A stretch of DNA of 36,594 bases from assembly GCA_009801015.1 (NCBI GenBank), contig VHZZ01000752.1:142584-179177 (forward strand). Reading direction: 5' to 3'. Source of the DNA: Silene noctiflora. Taxonomy: Eukaryota; Streptophyta; Magnoliopsida; Caryophyllales; Caryophyllaceae. The notes under the pieces were generated by a model that was given only the letters and a program-made list of their open reading frames with translations, did not search any database and had not been told where the DNA came from. Below are positions 21,907-33,539 of the stretch, in pieces. Made by a program: the position numbers and the translations under genes. Every line of letters begins with the position of its first letter. Position 1 is the stretch's first letter.

Positions 21907-24900
21907 ATGGAAAACCCATTAACAAAATCTGCGAATTCTGATGCATTATTAACAACTTTATGTAATGCAATTCAAGCAATTGGTAGAGGATTTGATGTTA
22001 CTTCTGATATTAGATTGTTATACTGTAAAGGGTCACCTGGGTTTAGATTGATTCATATTGATGAAGATCATAGGAATGATGTTGTTGTTGATGATGATGT
22101 TGTTGTGAGTGATGTTTCTGTTGATATTCAGTGTTCTTCTGGAAGTAAAGGTTGGGATGCTACTCCTGTTTGGAGTTTTCATGAGGTGTGTGATACCTAA
22201 GACAGTACCTTTTTCAGATAATATTTGTTCCGTCTCAGTCATTTGTTTACCTTTTCGGCTTTTTATTGTTGGTGACGAGTATTTTAATGGAAGGTGAATA
22301 AATGATTGAGTCTGGAGGATTTGTTTATTTTTGTTAGGTTTGCTTAGAATGTTGAATGCATTGTGTTTTTGCATAAAGTTTGAGATTGACCCATTTGCCT
22401 GTTAATTTTAGCATATTTTGATTGTAGTTGCTCGGTCCTGATCATTTGTTTACCTTTGACTAAAATAATGTTAGCGGAGGGAGCAATTTGTAGATAGATG
22501 ATGGGCCTGTAAAAAAATAATTGTGTGAGACCGTCTTGCATAAGTATTTGTGCAAAGTATCATGACTTCTGCTGATTGTTTTTGTTTTGGATGAGTAATG
22601 CATTGTGTAATCTTGTGATTTGTTCGCCCATTGAGAATTTAATGGATTGCTGATTCGTGAGAGGATGACTGGATGAGGAGTGCATTGCTGGTTAGTAATG
22701 ACACTGGGAGCTTCGTGTGACGATAATTTCATGGGATGAATGAAAACTGCTTAAAGCATGTTTTTACTGGATTAGTTTGATCAAACCATGTATGTTTGTG
22801 CCACATTCACCCATGACCAGCCATGAGCATGTGTTCGCAGTCACTGGTTTTGCGCAAGTATTGTTGCATACATATAGGCTAAGAAGAAAAATACCTGATA
22901 TGATATTCGCTACGTGGAGATTGACTTGACTTGTTACAGACTTCACAAACCATTCTTCATTTCTACAAAATGTGGCTTTATCAACACCCGATGGTTGTAT
23001 CATCTCCAATCTCATACAGCGTGTTAAGAACTTCATCTATAAATCTTTAAAGGATTAGCACATCTCTAACATTGTAGTGCATTTTCTAACCAAAGCTTTA
23101 AACATGGCTGTCTGCAGAGGCATAATGTTTCTTTGGATGTCTTGTGAAACAACCGTTTTTTAGTTATTCTTCTAATTTCCCCATTCATCTTCAGATTCCA
23201 GAACCATATTGTTTCGTTCAGTCCTTAGTTCATGTTTTATTGCTTGTTCTGGCGCTGGAGAGACAATGAGGAATTCGTACACAAGTCTATAGTAATATTG
23301 TACAATCATGCTCAATGAGTCACTGTTTGCTTTTCCGAAAATTTCTAAATGCGTAAAGGGAAAGGCAATCTCTTAGAATCTTTCTTGGTGATCAATTTAT
23401 TAATATTAGTCATCTTTCATCTGGGTTATTCAATTGGATTTTGGATCATCCTATTATGTTTGGGTTTTTTTTTAAACGCTTATTATGTTATAATTGCCAA
23501 ATTATTGATGAATCAATTTATTTATTTATTTTTGAAAATTCAGATGTCGGAGCATTTCAATCAGAGGTCAGGTTTATCTGGAAGCATCCCACTTGGAAGC
23601 TTTAATGCCATGTTCAATTTTAGTGGCAATTGGCAAGCTGATGCAGCAGCCACCAAGTCTCTTGCTATGATGGGATATTTGATACCGTTGTACAAACTTC
23701 AATTGTCAAGATCACAGTTAGATTTGTGCGAGGAAGTTAAAGCTGCTGTTCCTTACTCTTGGGATCCTCCAGCTTTGGCGAGGTAAGTCAATTACTTTGT
23801 AACTGATATAATCTGATGCACTTGTAAGCAATCGTTCACTTTTTCTGTGTGTTTTGAGCAAAAGTTAAGGAACATGATACTACATGGATCAAAATTTAAG
23901 CTTTTGGAAGATGTCGGGTTACAAACCCTGATGATCACATAGAATACATAAAATAAGAAGTTTATTTATGGGATATTGCAAAATGAAAATCAAGAAGTTT
24001 ATTCACGGATAGTACACTATTATTCATGGTGGGAAAATTTTGGCAGTGACAATGCACGGAGATGCAAAGGGCAAAATACCAGGGAAACACACTTTTCATA
24101 AAGAGTATTTTGACCCTTACATTTTCCCCAATTTTATGAACTCTCGCACACGAGGTTACTTTTCCTTTTTTTTTTTGATAGATGGATTGCTTACACTTCT
24201 GTCATATTCACTCAACTAGTTCCTAGGTTATCCGTGTGTTTAAAACTCCAGTAATCCTTTTGAAGCCAGCCACAAAAATGAATTTTTGCCCCTGTAAATG
24301 AGCATAAAAAACTACTTTATTCTGGTTTTGAAGTTCTGTAAAACCTTACGTAACTAAGTTTCTGAAGTCCTGATTCTGACTGGCAGCTTCATAGAAAACT
24401 TCGGTACCCATGTTGTCACATCTGTAACCATTGGTGGAAGAGATGTTGTTTATGTCCGCCAGCACCAGTCATCTCCTTTGTCCGCATCAGAAATAGAAAC
24501 CTACGTGAAAGACATTGGCGATCAAAGGTTTACAAACTTGCAAGGCGAAACTAGCACATCTCCTATGAAATACAAGGACAAGGCTAGTATTGCACCATGC
24601 TCAAATTAGAGTAATTTCTGTAAGATATTATTGTTGTTCTGTACTGTATTCTCCCAGAGTTTGCTAAGATTCTGTACCAGAATATCAGTTGCCTATATGT
24701 GCTGTACGTTTTTCCCCCTCAAACTCTCCAGGCGATGGAGGTATTCAGAGACTGTACCAGGAGACCGGGAGTGGTGGGATGGGGAATATGTTTTCTTTTC
24801 CGTTTAATTTTTCTTGATTGTTTTTCTTTTAATATCCAATGGTCATATAATACTATTCCTTGGCTTTGGAACATGATGGAATAAAACAAAAGGACTCATT

Positions 24901-27120
24901 AAACTGACTGCACGTCTTGTAGCGTGAAGCGACAATCGGTTTATGTATTTCTCAATGAAAATATCATTGTGGGTCATTCGGAAATGGCCTATTGTATTTT
25001 TTTTTTTTTTTTAATCATGGGGGAGGTGCCTACATCCGACTTCTCTACTCTGCCTTAGGTGGGGGCCCTTGAGTCATTTAATGTTGTTTTTGGGCTTAGA
25101 GCCTTAGATGTTAGCAGAGTGGGGGCTTTTCAACAAACACAACTATCTACTACAAGACATGAGGCTGCATACATATGAACTTCCACGAACCCAGCATTTA
25201 ACGGGATTTGTTTACTGGTTTTGGGCTTGTGGTGATTGTTGCCTGGAACATGAATGGCGAGAGATTGTGTGTTTTCAGCAAGTTGTTTAGCAAACTTATG
25301 AGTACTGAATGTTAATGTTAGACGTGATTTTTTTTTTGTCATGCAGGATGTAACTGTTATTTTCAGAAGGAGAGGTGGGGACGATCTAGAACAGAGTTCT
25401 GCCAAATGGACAGAGACCGTAAACTTAGCACCAGATGTCATCGACATGACATTTGTTCCTATTGTCTCTCTTCTTCAAGAAGTGCCTGGTGTCAAACATC
25501 TCGCTCATGCTATGGAGCTGTACTTGGAGTGTAAGGTCTTACCCTTATTGACTTAAACTTCTGCTTATTGTCATGTTCTGTACATTTTTGCTAGCTATGT
25601 CTGTTGCCATAGATTGTAGAGTGTCTATTTTATATTTGCTCATATGAGATCTGCTTGTTGATGTACGCTCTCAAATGAACCATTGTAGACTCAAAGAAAC
25701 ATCGAAAAAAAAAAAAAAAAATTGATTGATAAAATAAACTTGTATAAAACCTTAATACTCTAGGGACAAAGTTGTTCAAGCAAAACTTTAAATGACAACT
25801 AGGTTAAAGTTGATGCTCATCTGTACGCATTCTGCTCATTGACATGTATTTTTGCTTTTGCTAGACAAACCACCTCTCGAAGATCTTCAATATTTCTTAG
25901 AGTTCCAAATAGCTCGAGCGTGGGCACCTGAACAGAGTCTTCTGCAGAGAAAAGAACCTGTTTGCCAACCCTTACAGTTCAGCTTGATGGGTCCCAAGCT
26001 TTACATCAGTCCTGAACAGGTGACTTTTTTTTTTCTTTTTTTTCCTGATTCCTTTGTTTCTTGTAGCCGGCTTATGACTCCCTCCTGTTCTCTGGAATTG
26101 CCCTATTTGTCTTTCTAGGCCGATTCAGCCGAATTGCTCCAATTCTGAATCTGGCACATTTTTTCGTGCTTAACATGTCTCTTTTTTCCTTACAATTTGA
26201 ATTGAAATAACACATAACTTTGGTCAACTTTAATTAATGCTCAACATAACTTTTCCGATTAATATTTGTTCTAAAAGGAACTAGGGCGATTCAAAAGAAA
26301 TAAGCTTTTTACGACAAAGAGTTTTTGATTTGGTGATTACGTACGTGTCAATTAAATCTTTCTATGACAAAGCCACAAAGTGCTTTTGATAAACAGTATT
26401 ACCATGGCAAGAAGAAGTCTAATCCTTTCAGACTTTTTCTTTCAATTTAATTACACATTATATATCACTCCATATTTCATAAACCAACTGCATCCGATCT
26501 TGTAGGTGACAGTTGGACGTAAGCCAGTTACAGGATTGAGGCTTAGCCTAGAAGGCAGCAAGCAAAACCGCCTTGCAATTCATCTCCAACACCTAGTTTC
26601 ACTCCCGAAAATTCTCCAACCTCATTGGGATGCTCATATGGCCATTGGTGCCCAAAAATGGCAAGGTCCCGAGGAACAAGATAGCCGTTGGTTTGAACCT
26701 ATCAAATGGAAGCATTTCTCTCACGTGAGCACGGCTCCTATAGAACACAAAGAAACTTGCATCGTGGATCTATCCGGTGTACATATAGTGACAGGCGCTC
26801 AACTCGGAGTATGGGATTTTGGTGCTAAAAGCGTACTGTATCTAAAGCTCCTTTTCTCAAAGGTACCCGGGTGTACCATAAGGAGATCGGTTTGGGATCA
26901 TAGCCCGGTGAACTTGCAGAAATCAAATGAACAGAGCTCAAGTGATAAGAAGTCAGACGGTTCCGGAAGCGCAGCAAAACTCGTGAAACTAGTAGATTCA
27001 ACTGAGATGTTGAGGGGCCCACAGGATTCTCCCGGCCATTGGTTAGTCACCGGTGCAAAGCTTGGGGTTGACAGAGGGAAGATAGTCTTACGGGCCAAAT
27101 ATTCGCTGTTGAATTACTGA
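21907..27120 (+). CDS. NSL1: MACPF-domain protein, NSL1/CAD1 family
   Basis: Exons: 21907-22185, 23544-23782, 24387-24582, 25347-25530, 25865-26019, 26506-27120, together 1,668 bases and 555 residues, slightly shorter than I recall for Arabidopsis NSL1. The N-terminus (AIQAIGRGFDVTSD, then FNQRSGLSGSIPLG after exon 2 starts) and FIENFGTHVV (residues ~174-183, the MACPF signature) mark the membrane-attack-complex/perforin fold. DVTVIFRRRGGDDLEQ, PVTGLRLSLEGSKQNR and IVTGAQLGVWDFG are plant-family blocks. No signal peptide is seen. In Arabidopsis NSL1 and CAD1 restrain salicylic-acid-linked cell death; a pore-forming activity is not established. Intron 3 (24583-25346) needs a GC donor (AAG then GCTAGT); read-through instead gives a stop at 24607-24609, and no phase-compatible GT donor was found nearby. 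NSL1 is the closest family name by recognition, not by phylogeny. Confidence 0.92.
22224..22320. mobile_element. Stowaway-like MITE in MACPF intron 1
   Basis: Left TTCCGTCTCAGTCATTTG and right AAATGATTGAGTCTGGAGG form inverted repeats, and the middle (GACGAGTATTTTAATGGAAGG) closely matches the element at 32549-32639. The ends are worn: no clean CTCCCTCC or TA remains on the left. Confidence 0.55.
22428..22487. mobile_element. Stowaway-like MITE remnant in MACPF intron 1
   Basis: The left part GTCCTGATCATTTGTTTACC is a terminal-type sequence of the same family, and GCGGAGGGAGCAA follows about 40 bases later. The right inverted repeat is mostly lost. Confidence 0.35.
24964..25075 (+). mobile_element. 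SINE 3'-part copy in MACPF intron 3
   Basis: Landmarks are CATTGTGGGTCATTCGG, a T run, GGTGCCTACATCCGAC, TGCCTTAGGTGGGGGCCC and CTTGAGTCATTTAATGTTG. This is the same order as the copies in the kinase introns. It lies inside the unusual GC-donor intron. Confidence 0.6.
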
Positions 27121-27165
27121 TATAAGACTATAAGAGGAATACTACCCCACTGCCTCAAAGCGTCT
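27121..27165 (-). repeat. SINE-tail fragment in the MACPF 3' untranslated region
   Basis: On the minus strand this reads GCTTTGAGGCAGTGGGGTAG, matching the tail block CTTTGAGGCACTGGGTAATG at 30372-30416. It directly follows the MACPF stop codon, so it would be transcribed antisense to the SINE as part of the 3' UTR. Confidence 0.4.
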
Positions 27166-27260
27166 GCCTGCATCGAGATAAGTGGGGTTTTGAATTACTG
27201 ATGGAACTGTTTAATCTGTTGCTTTGATGGTTCAGTTAGGGTTTGAGAGGTTGTAAATCT

Positions 27261-27287
27261 ATAATAATAATAATAATAATAATAATG
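27261..27287. repeat. ATA trinucleotide microsatellite
   Basis: About nine tandem ATA units lie in the likely 3' untranslated region of the MACPF gene. Ordinary microsatellite; probably variable in length. Confidence 0.85.
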
Positions 27288-27500
27288 ATAAAACTCTTTT
27301 TCTTTTTGGTTTTACTTAGTCTAGATAGAAGTCAGATTACTATCCTGTAAACAATATTTTTCTGGTTTTCGGGTTTCAGGGAGTTTTCTTTTTCATTTAT
27401 TTATTGCTTTTATGTGTTCAAAATAATATGTAAAGGTACACTCTCTTGTACTCATATTTCTTGGTATGATTTTAAATGATATTGATGGATTATGTACTCA

Positions 27501-27529
27501 CTTGTAACTTGTAACTTGTAACTTGTAAC
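27501..27529. repeat. Four tandem CTTGTAA heptamers
   Basis: Four perfect copies of CTTGTAA follow one another, ending in CT. It is a short satellite-like run between the convergent MACPF and SDH5 genes. Confidence 0.85.
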
Positions 27530-28055
27530 TGATTGAATTCCACACCTGATCTCAAGTTTTTGTTGGGAGATATTGCTCATTGATCCAACATAAGCGCAAT
27601 TAATTGCAGATACGGAGTACCACCATTACACCTTATGAAGTACTTTCTTCTTTCGAGTCAATTTACATACAAAATTGCAACAAAGATAGTCGAAGAGTCG
27701 ATATCAAAATAGAACCACCAAAAACCGAGATACTTGATGAGAATGGTATATAACTTGGCAGTAAATGGAACATAACTGAGAACAATACTTCCCATGGACA
27801 TGGAATTTCCAAAATTTATTGTGCGACGCGAAAAGGAAGAAACTGTCATTGACGATAAGTACCTAGATGGCTAGATCTCGGTTGTTTTTTATCAGTCACT
27901 GTCATTTCAATGCTACTAAGCTTCCACAAGAACATTGTTTTCAAAAACAGACTGAAAATTTCGAATCAGAGTCGACATTTCAACAATTTATTCAAAGGCC
28001 TATTTGCAGATTCAGGTGAAGTTCTTTATCCAGAATGAAATCCATCTCCCAGTGA
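27530..28055. other. Space between convergent genes, likely 3' UTR of SDH5
   Basis: No supported exon. The minus-strand open frame at 27658-27849 (63 codons, hydrophobic second half) lies about 200 bases beyond the SDH5 stop codon and has no recognisable domain. It is more likely untranslated sequence. Confidence 0.4.
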
Positions 28056-31000
28056 TCAACGTGCTCTTTGCTCAACATATGAACCAGAAATTCCAGAAGT
28101 TCCCAAGACTGTGACCTGCAGGCGAAAAAAATAAATGCTGATCAAAAACACATAATGACTCCAATTGAAATATACTTGTCATGAGAAAGTTCTAGTAAAG
28201 ATTTTCATATCTTTTATCTGATAATCTGAATGTTGTATGCATAGTTCAAATTCATATGTAGACGGGTCATAGTTATGACTTGAAAAGTTAAAACCATAGA
28301 GTCAGACACACGTATCAAAAAATTACCAAAGGTGTTGAAGGTCACCAGGCCAATCGAGGGTCTGTTAGCTACCATGGTAGAAATTACAAGGGAGGGGGAT
28401 GGAGGGACTGGGAGTATAGTGATAATATAATTTTTTCCCCGGATCTTTCTTATGCTGGAAAGATTTTAATTTGTCTTAAGAAGGGTAAATAGATACCTCG
28501 ATTTTCAGCCCTACCATATCCATCCAACGTAACTTACTATCCAAACACAGAATGATGTACAATCCTTGACTCTTAAGTTGGTCGACCCAATTTATTTAGA
28601 CTGCTATATCAATGTAACTACTAGATATGACATCATTAAGAAATCTTGCAATGTCAAATTTAACATAGCACGCCAGAAATCTACCAAAAAACAGTAAAAA
28701 GAATACTATGTACCTTTCCCCATTCCGAGCCAAGGTGACTGCACCTCATCTTCAAATGAATCATCCTTGTTCCCACCTCTGTCTCCACTTTCTTCTTTAA
28801 GTAAAATTCATCAGGCCCAAATGAATCTAAATACTTGGTATACCGGTCATAGGCTGTTTTTAGCGCATGTCCGTAATATTCAGGGTACGGCTTTTCGTTC
28901 TACAATATAAACAAGAGCATCAGGGAGACATGACACATTCCAAACTGGTAATCTTACTTTGGCTGTCAACCGTTGTCAACTCTGACCAATACTTTTTAGC
29001 AAAATACATTTGCAACAACTTTACAGAATAATAATTAATGTTTTGATGAATCAAACAACATCAATTTCAGTGTATAGCAACATAAACGTGGAAAACTTCT
29101 TGGTCAAAGCCGACAAGGTCTGATCACAATAGTCAAATGGGAACAATAAATGATGGAATGGAGATAGTAGTACATCTGATGAAAAAGATAATACCTCGCC
29201 AGATAATCCACCATGGTCATCAATGGCCATTTTCAAAGACTCAAGTTGGCCTATGAACTCTTCAATTGCCTCAGCGGCACGAAAAACATTTTTCAAGGTC
29301 TCCTTGCCAGCTTGGTCGTCGGTGTCCTTAGATAACACCGTCAATGCACCATTGATGAGTGGATCAGGGAGTTCCCCCCACCCAGCAGCCATAAAATCCT
29401 TAAAAATATTGTTTATCTCAGGATCTTTAATGTCAGGGTAATGAGCAACATCAATAGAGAATGAACGCATGCTTCCAACTGAAGTTCCAAAGGGTGACCT
29501 GCAGTCTGTTCATAGGCAGATAAATTCTTAGCCATTAGACGTGGAGCGCTACTAAGTAAATAATATAGTGCTCATAAGAAACATAAAGAACGCATAGACC
29601 AAGAACAGATATAAACTTTTCACAAATCGTGATTCATAGCTGAATGCTGGTGGTCATGGGGTTCGATTTCATCAAGTTCTCGGACCAAACTGGGTTATCA
29701 TGTCCCAACTTCCAACCCTATTCTTTCGTAAAAGTAAAGGTAGAAATGATTACACAAAATATGGATTCTGGATTCTGGATCCACAAAAGAGAACTTGCAT
29801 ACAGTCACATATAATTCGGGTAAGCGCATCTGAGGTCTCCCACCTAACCACCACTATGGAATATAAAGCTAGAGGCTAATCAACTGTGAGGAATATCGTG
29901 TTCTTAACTTTGAAAAACTACAAGTAGAAAGTACCAGTGTCATACTACTTCGAAAAAAACAGTTCCCATATCGCCCATAAAAGAAAAAGAGCTGATGAGT
30001 AACACGGATAAATGTTTGCCATGTTGATGAGAAAACGAGATGTATACTTAGATTCACATACGATGTGCAGCAACAAACTCTTTACTCTAACAGCGCCTTT
30101 AGAAGAGTTCACTCAGTACGGAAATAGAAAAGGCTTAAAGGGAACCTAAGAAGAGAAGCTACCAATAACCCATGCAAGGGACAGAAAAAGTGCAAGCATT
30201 ACTTCACCAAGAATATGCTTTATTTTTGTTGGTTCTATTTAAGCAATAGAAGAAATGCAGAACATAAAACTGACATGTGGGTCGTAATTTACAGCGAGTA
30301 TAATTTACAACAAGTGTAAAGCACATGACATATGTTTTATAACTCTTATTCAATGCATATTTGAGCTAGACTATTACAACAACAACATTACCCAGTGCCT
30401 CAAAGCCCCCCGCAAAACATTATCCAATTGATTACGATTCAGGACCAATGTTTGCCAAAAAGAAAAAAAGAAAAAAAAAACAAGTTTTGCTTATGTGGAT
30501 TGGAATACTAAAATTTCAGCAGGAGTGCAAACGGAGACAGTTAAATTGTGACTAACTGCAAAAAAAAACTTGGCAACAAATAAATGTTCGGAGTTTTCCA
30601 AATCATGCTCAATGAATCAAGAACTTACCATAGTCATAGAGACCTTAAGAGGACATTCAATATCAAGTAATGATTGGTCAAAATATTTATGAAAAAAATT
30701 ACTTCAATGATTAAAGCATCATATCAAACAAAGAAGTACTCCTTCCTTGGTCCCAAAAAGAAAGATCATACTTGATATTTTCATCAGATTTATCCCAAGA
30801 TGATTGATCACTTTCTGCACTTGGTAAGTTAAACCTGTAACCGTTTTTATCACCCTCCATCTAAAGATGCAAATAGATTGGGTCACATGAAAGGATATCA
30901 TTTACATTAAATCATGGAAGCGCATGTGAATTATTTTCCCAGTATCACTAGTATCACATTTTCCTGAGGGAACGATATGTGGTAATGAAGTTATATTTTC

Positions 31001-33169
31001 TCCCTAAGATTTTAATACCGACTTTAAAATGTGATGGTAAAGAAAATGTAAATAGTGAAGGGCTGTCAATGTCAACAAGTATCTTAGTTTCTCTTTCTTC
31101 ATTTCCTACCCAAGCAAAGCACAAATATCATGTTATCACTTCTTTTATTACCTCATACCAAACAGATTTTAGAGTTCACTATGAAAAATTCGAATTTAAA
31201 AAATGTTGAGTTGTTCTGGTTTCTATGGCAGCTGGTTATTGAGTTTTAAACCTATGACTGTCAATATAGAAAGCCCTTAAAAGAAGCTCTATCGCTTCTC
31301 TTAAGACACATGTCACGACAATTTGGTATACACTGTGCAGTGTCCTCTATTGATGTTGTTGATCAGTTGTTCTACAATGTTACAATAATCAGATTAATAT
31401 TTGCAGCTATTTTGTTTCATCAGCTGCACACTATGACTAAAAGAGTCCAAACTCCAGACAGTAATTATGGTTTTCCATTGGAGTAGTATGCTGTTACACA
31501 ACAGTTCCTTTCATGAGGTTTAGTTTGGTAACTCCTGGTGAAATCGGCTCTCCTACATAGACATCCAGAAAGCTACAAACTAAAGTCCCTGCCACTACAT
31601 TATTGCTCCCTCCATTACTATCAGATTTTGGTGGATAATCGATGTCAATTCTAATCGATACTTCCCCTGGTATAAATTAAATACCTTTTAAAATGATGGG
31701 AAAATTGTTATCTTGTTGAATCAACGTGACAAGATTTTACGTTGTACCCCTTTCCACCTATATATTAAATTTGAGATAGAGGTTGGACAGATTTACTGTG
31801 CTCTTTCAAATTTGATTTCTTGGTATCAGATTTTTTTTTTCTTATAAGAATACTGTACTCTAAGGCCCAAATCTCCGTACACATGAGTAAACAACTCCAA
31901 CCTAGAAAATATAACTTCTGAAATCAAGGCAACCAAAAATACAAATACAACAAAAGGTCACAATTCACTAAGGCACAACCGTAGCGAGACGTTTTCAGCA
32001 ACCAAGGGAAGCACAACCCCTCAAAACTATTAACACTCAATAACATAACCAAATATATGCCGTAGACATCTCCTAATCCTATATTCTTATCCTTTGGCTG
32101 GACTATATAACAAAAATCGATCCGACCAAAAGCAAGCATCAGGCTGTAATCGTATCAACATTGCTAGACCTTAGAAATAACTCAATCCACACAAACTAAG
32201 GTACAAAACTTGCATTTCCTAAACAAACAAAATTGTTCCACTTTCATAGGGTAACTACATATCTACACAATCAATTTCTTCCACTTTCATGACACGCCCA
32301 TCTACCAATCGTATGTAAAGAACAACAGCCAGCACAAACAACAGAACAAAAAAAAAAAAAAAAAAAAAAAATTGCAGATTACAACGTACAACAACAGAAC
32401 TAACGTAACAAAAGGTCATAATTCACCAAGGCACAACCCTATCGAGACGTTTTCAGCAGCCATGGGAAACAGAATTCCCCAAAACTATACCATTAGCAAA
32501 CTTGCGCTCATTAGACATCTCTTGATCCTATCCTTTCGCTAAACAATACTCCCTCCTTCTCAATCATTTGTTAACCCTTTTTTATTCGTTGTGAGGGGTA
32601 TTTTAATGAAAGGTAAACAAATGGTCGGGAGGAAGGTAGTATAACAAGAATCGATTCGACCAAAAGCATCCAACTTTAACCACATCAACATTGCTAGACC
32701 TTAGAATAACTCAATACACACAAACTAAGGTACAAAACTTCATTTTCTAAACAACAATTTCTTCAACTTTCAAAGAGTAATTACATATGTAAACAATCAA
32801 ATTCCTCAAATTTCATGGAATACCCATCTACCAATCAAACATAAACAACAACAAACAATACAAACAAATAACAAAACTCTTCAAAAACTCAATTAAATTG
32901 TTCAAGAACATGACTTTATCGAATCACAAACATACCCAATTCCTAATTAATCGTAAAAACAGCAAAACTCAATGAAAAAAAGTGAAAAAAGAAGAATTTA
33001 AACCTGGGAAAGTGGGGATCAAAGGAGATGTAGAAGAAGAAAGGGAGAAGAAAGAACGAGGAGAGGGTTGTTGAGAGGCTGTTTCATTTAGAAATCGATT
33101 ACCAAGAACAATGGAGTAAAGGGATGATTTGATTGATGGAGAACGATAGAGAGATCTCATCAACGCCAT
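28056..33169 (-). CDS. SDH5: Succinate dehydrogenase subunit 5, mitochondrial
   Basis: Minus-strand exons: 33169-33004, 29505-29195, 28899-28714, 28115-28056 (stop at 28058-28056). Splice sites are GT-AG, phases fit, and the total is 723 bases, 240 residues, close to the ~257 I recall for Arabidopsis SDH5. The first ~55 residues are rich in Ser and Arg without acidic residues near the start (MALMRSLYRSPS), as in a mitochondrial targeting peptide. The mature part contains IKDPEINNIFKDFMAAGW, NVFRAAEAIEEFIGQLESLK, a KYLDSFGPDEFYLKKKVE block and the C-terminus LGTSGISGSYVEQRA, blocks I recognise from the plant-specific SDH5 family. SDH5 is an extra subunit of respiratory complex II in plant mitochondria; its biochemical role is poorly defined. 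An in-frame start 11 codons earlier (33202) is less likely, because it would put acidic residues before the targeting peptide. Intron 1 is ~3.5 kb and full of repeats. Confidence 0.92.
29620..29900 (+). repeat. Possible SINE-like repeat in SDH5 intron 1
   Basis: GGTCATGGGGTTCGATTTC near 29651-29669 resembles a box B promoter and is followed by GTCCCAACTTCCAACCC. A box A is not clear and no tail was fixed. Confidence 0.3.
30372..30416 (-). mobile_element. SINE-tail fragment in SDH5 intron 1
   Basis: On the minus strand this reads GCGGGGGGCTTTGAGGCACT followed by GGGTAATGTTGTTGTTGTAATAG. It is the cleanest copy of the SINE tail in the window and ends in GTT repeats, as plant SINE tails often do. 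Confidence 0.6.
31949..32880. repeat. Tandem duplication of a ~457-base unit in SDH5 intron 1
   Basis: Copy 1 (about 31949-32347) and copy 2 (about 32407-32880) share, in order, ACAAAAGGTCAYAATTCAC, GGCACAACC, CGAGACGTTTTCAGCA, a TCGATYCGACCAAAAGCA block, ACATTGCTAGACCTTAG, CACACAAACTAAGGTAC and CCCATCTACCAATC. The copies differ by many small changes, and only copy 2 has the MITE at 32549-32639. Between them lies a 24-base A run (32348-32371). The duplicated DNA shows no coding sense. Confidence 0.85.
32549..32639. mobile_element. Stowaway MITE in copy 2 of the duplication
   Basis: The left end, after TA, is CTCCCTCCTTCTCAATCATT; the right end read inward is CTACCTTCCTCCCGACCATT. TA flanks both sides (32547-32548 and 32640-32641). 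Copy 1 of the surrounding duplication has no insert at the matching point (about 32105-32110, ACTATATAAC), giving an internal empty site. Confidence 0.8.
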
Positions 33170-33539
33170 TGTTGATTTTGGTGTTTTTTCGAGGAGATGC
33201 ACACTGTGATATGCTTGTTCTTGTAGATGTAATCGCAGGTTTCAGGTTTTGGTCGAAAATTCGAAATGTTGAAAACTATCAATGTTATATTGGGAATTTT
33301 TTTTTGTATAAACCCTCAATTTTGCTAATTGCAACTAGGAAAATGGTGTAATTAATCCTTGATTGAGTCGGCCGGGTCAGGTCGAGTTAGGTGCGAGTTA
33401 TACGAGGTACACCTGGTTATTTGGGTGACCAAACTCGGCCTAGCCCGACTCATGAGTCTACATTTTTAGGCCTCGCACAACTCACACCCTTGGCCGGTTT
33501 CGAACCGTACTTCACCAACTCACTACGCCCGTGGTAGAC
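33170..33539 (-). promoter_or_regulatory. Presumed SDH5 promoter and 5' leader region
   Basis: This is the DNA directly upstream of the SDH5 start codon on the minus strand. On that strand GGGTTTATACAAAAAAAAATT (with TTTATA near 33307-33312) could serve as a core promoter, but no element is strong enough to fix the transcription start. Confidence 0.3.

Noticed and set aside
27658-27849. Small hydrophobic protein gene on the minus strand
   Set aside because: No recognisable domain, no promoter, and it lies in the probable 3' untranslated region of SDH5.
29223-29441. Plus-strand open frame
   Set aside because: It is the antisense shadow of SDH5 exon 2.
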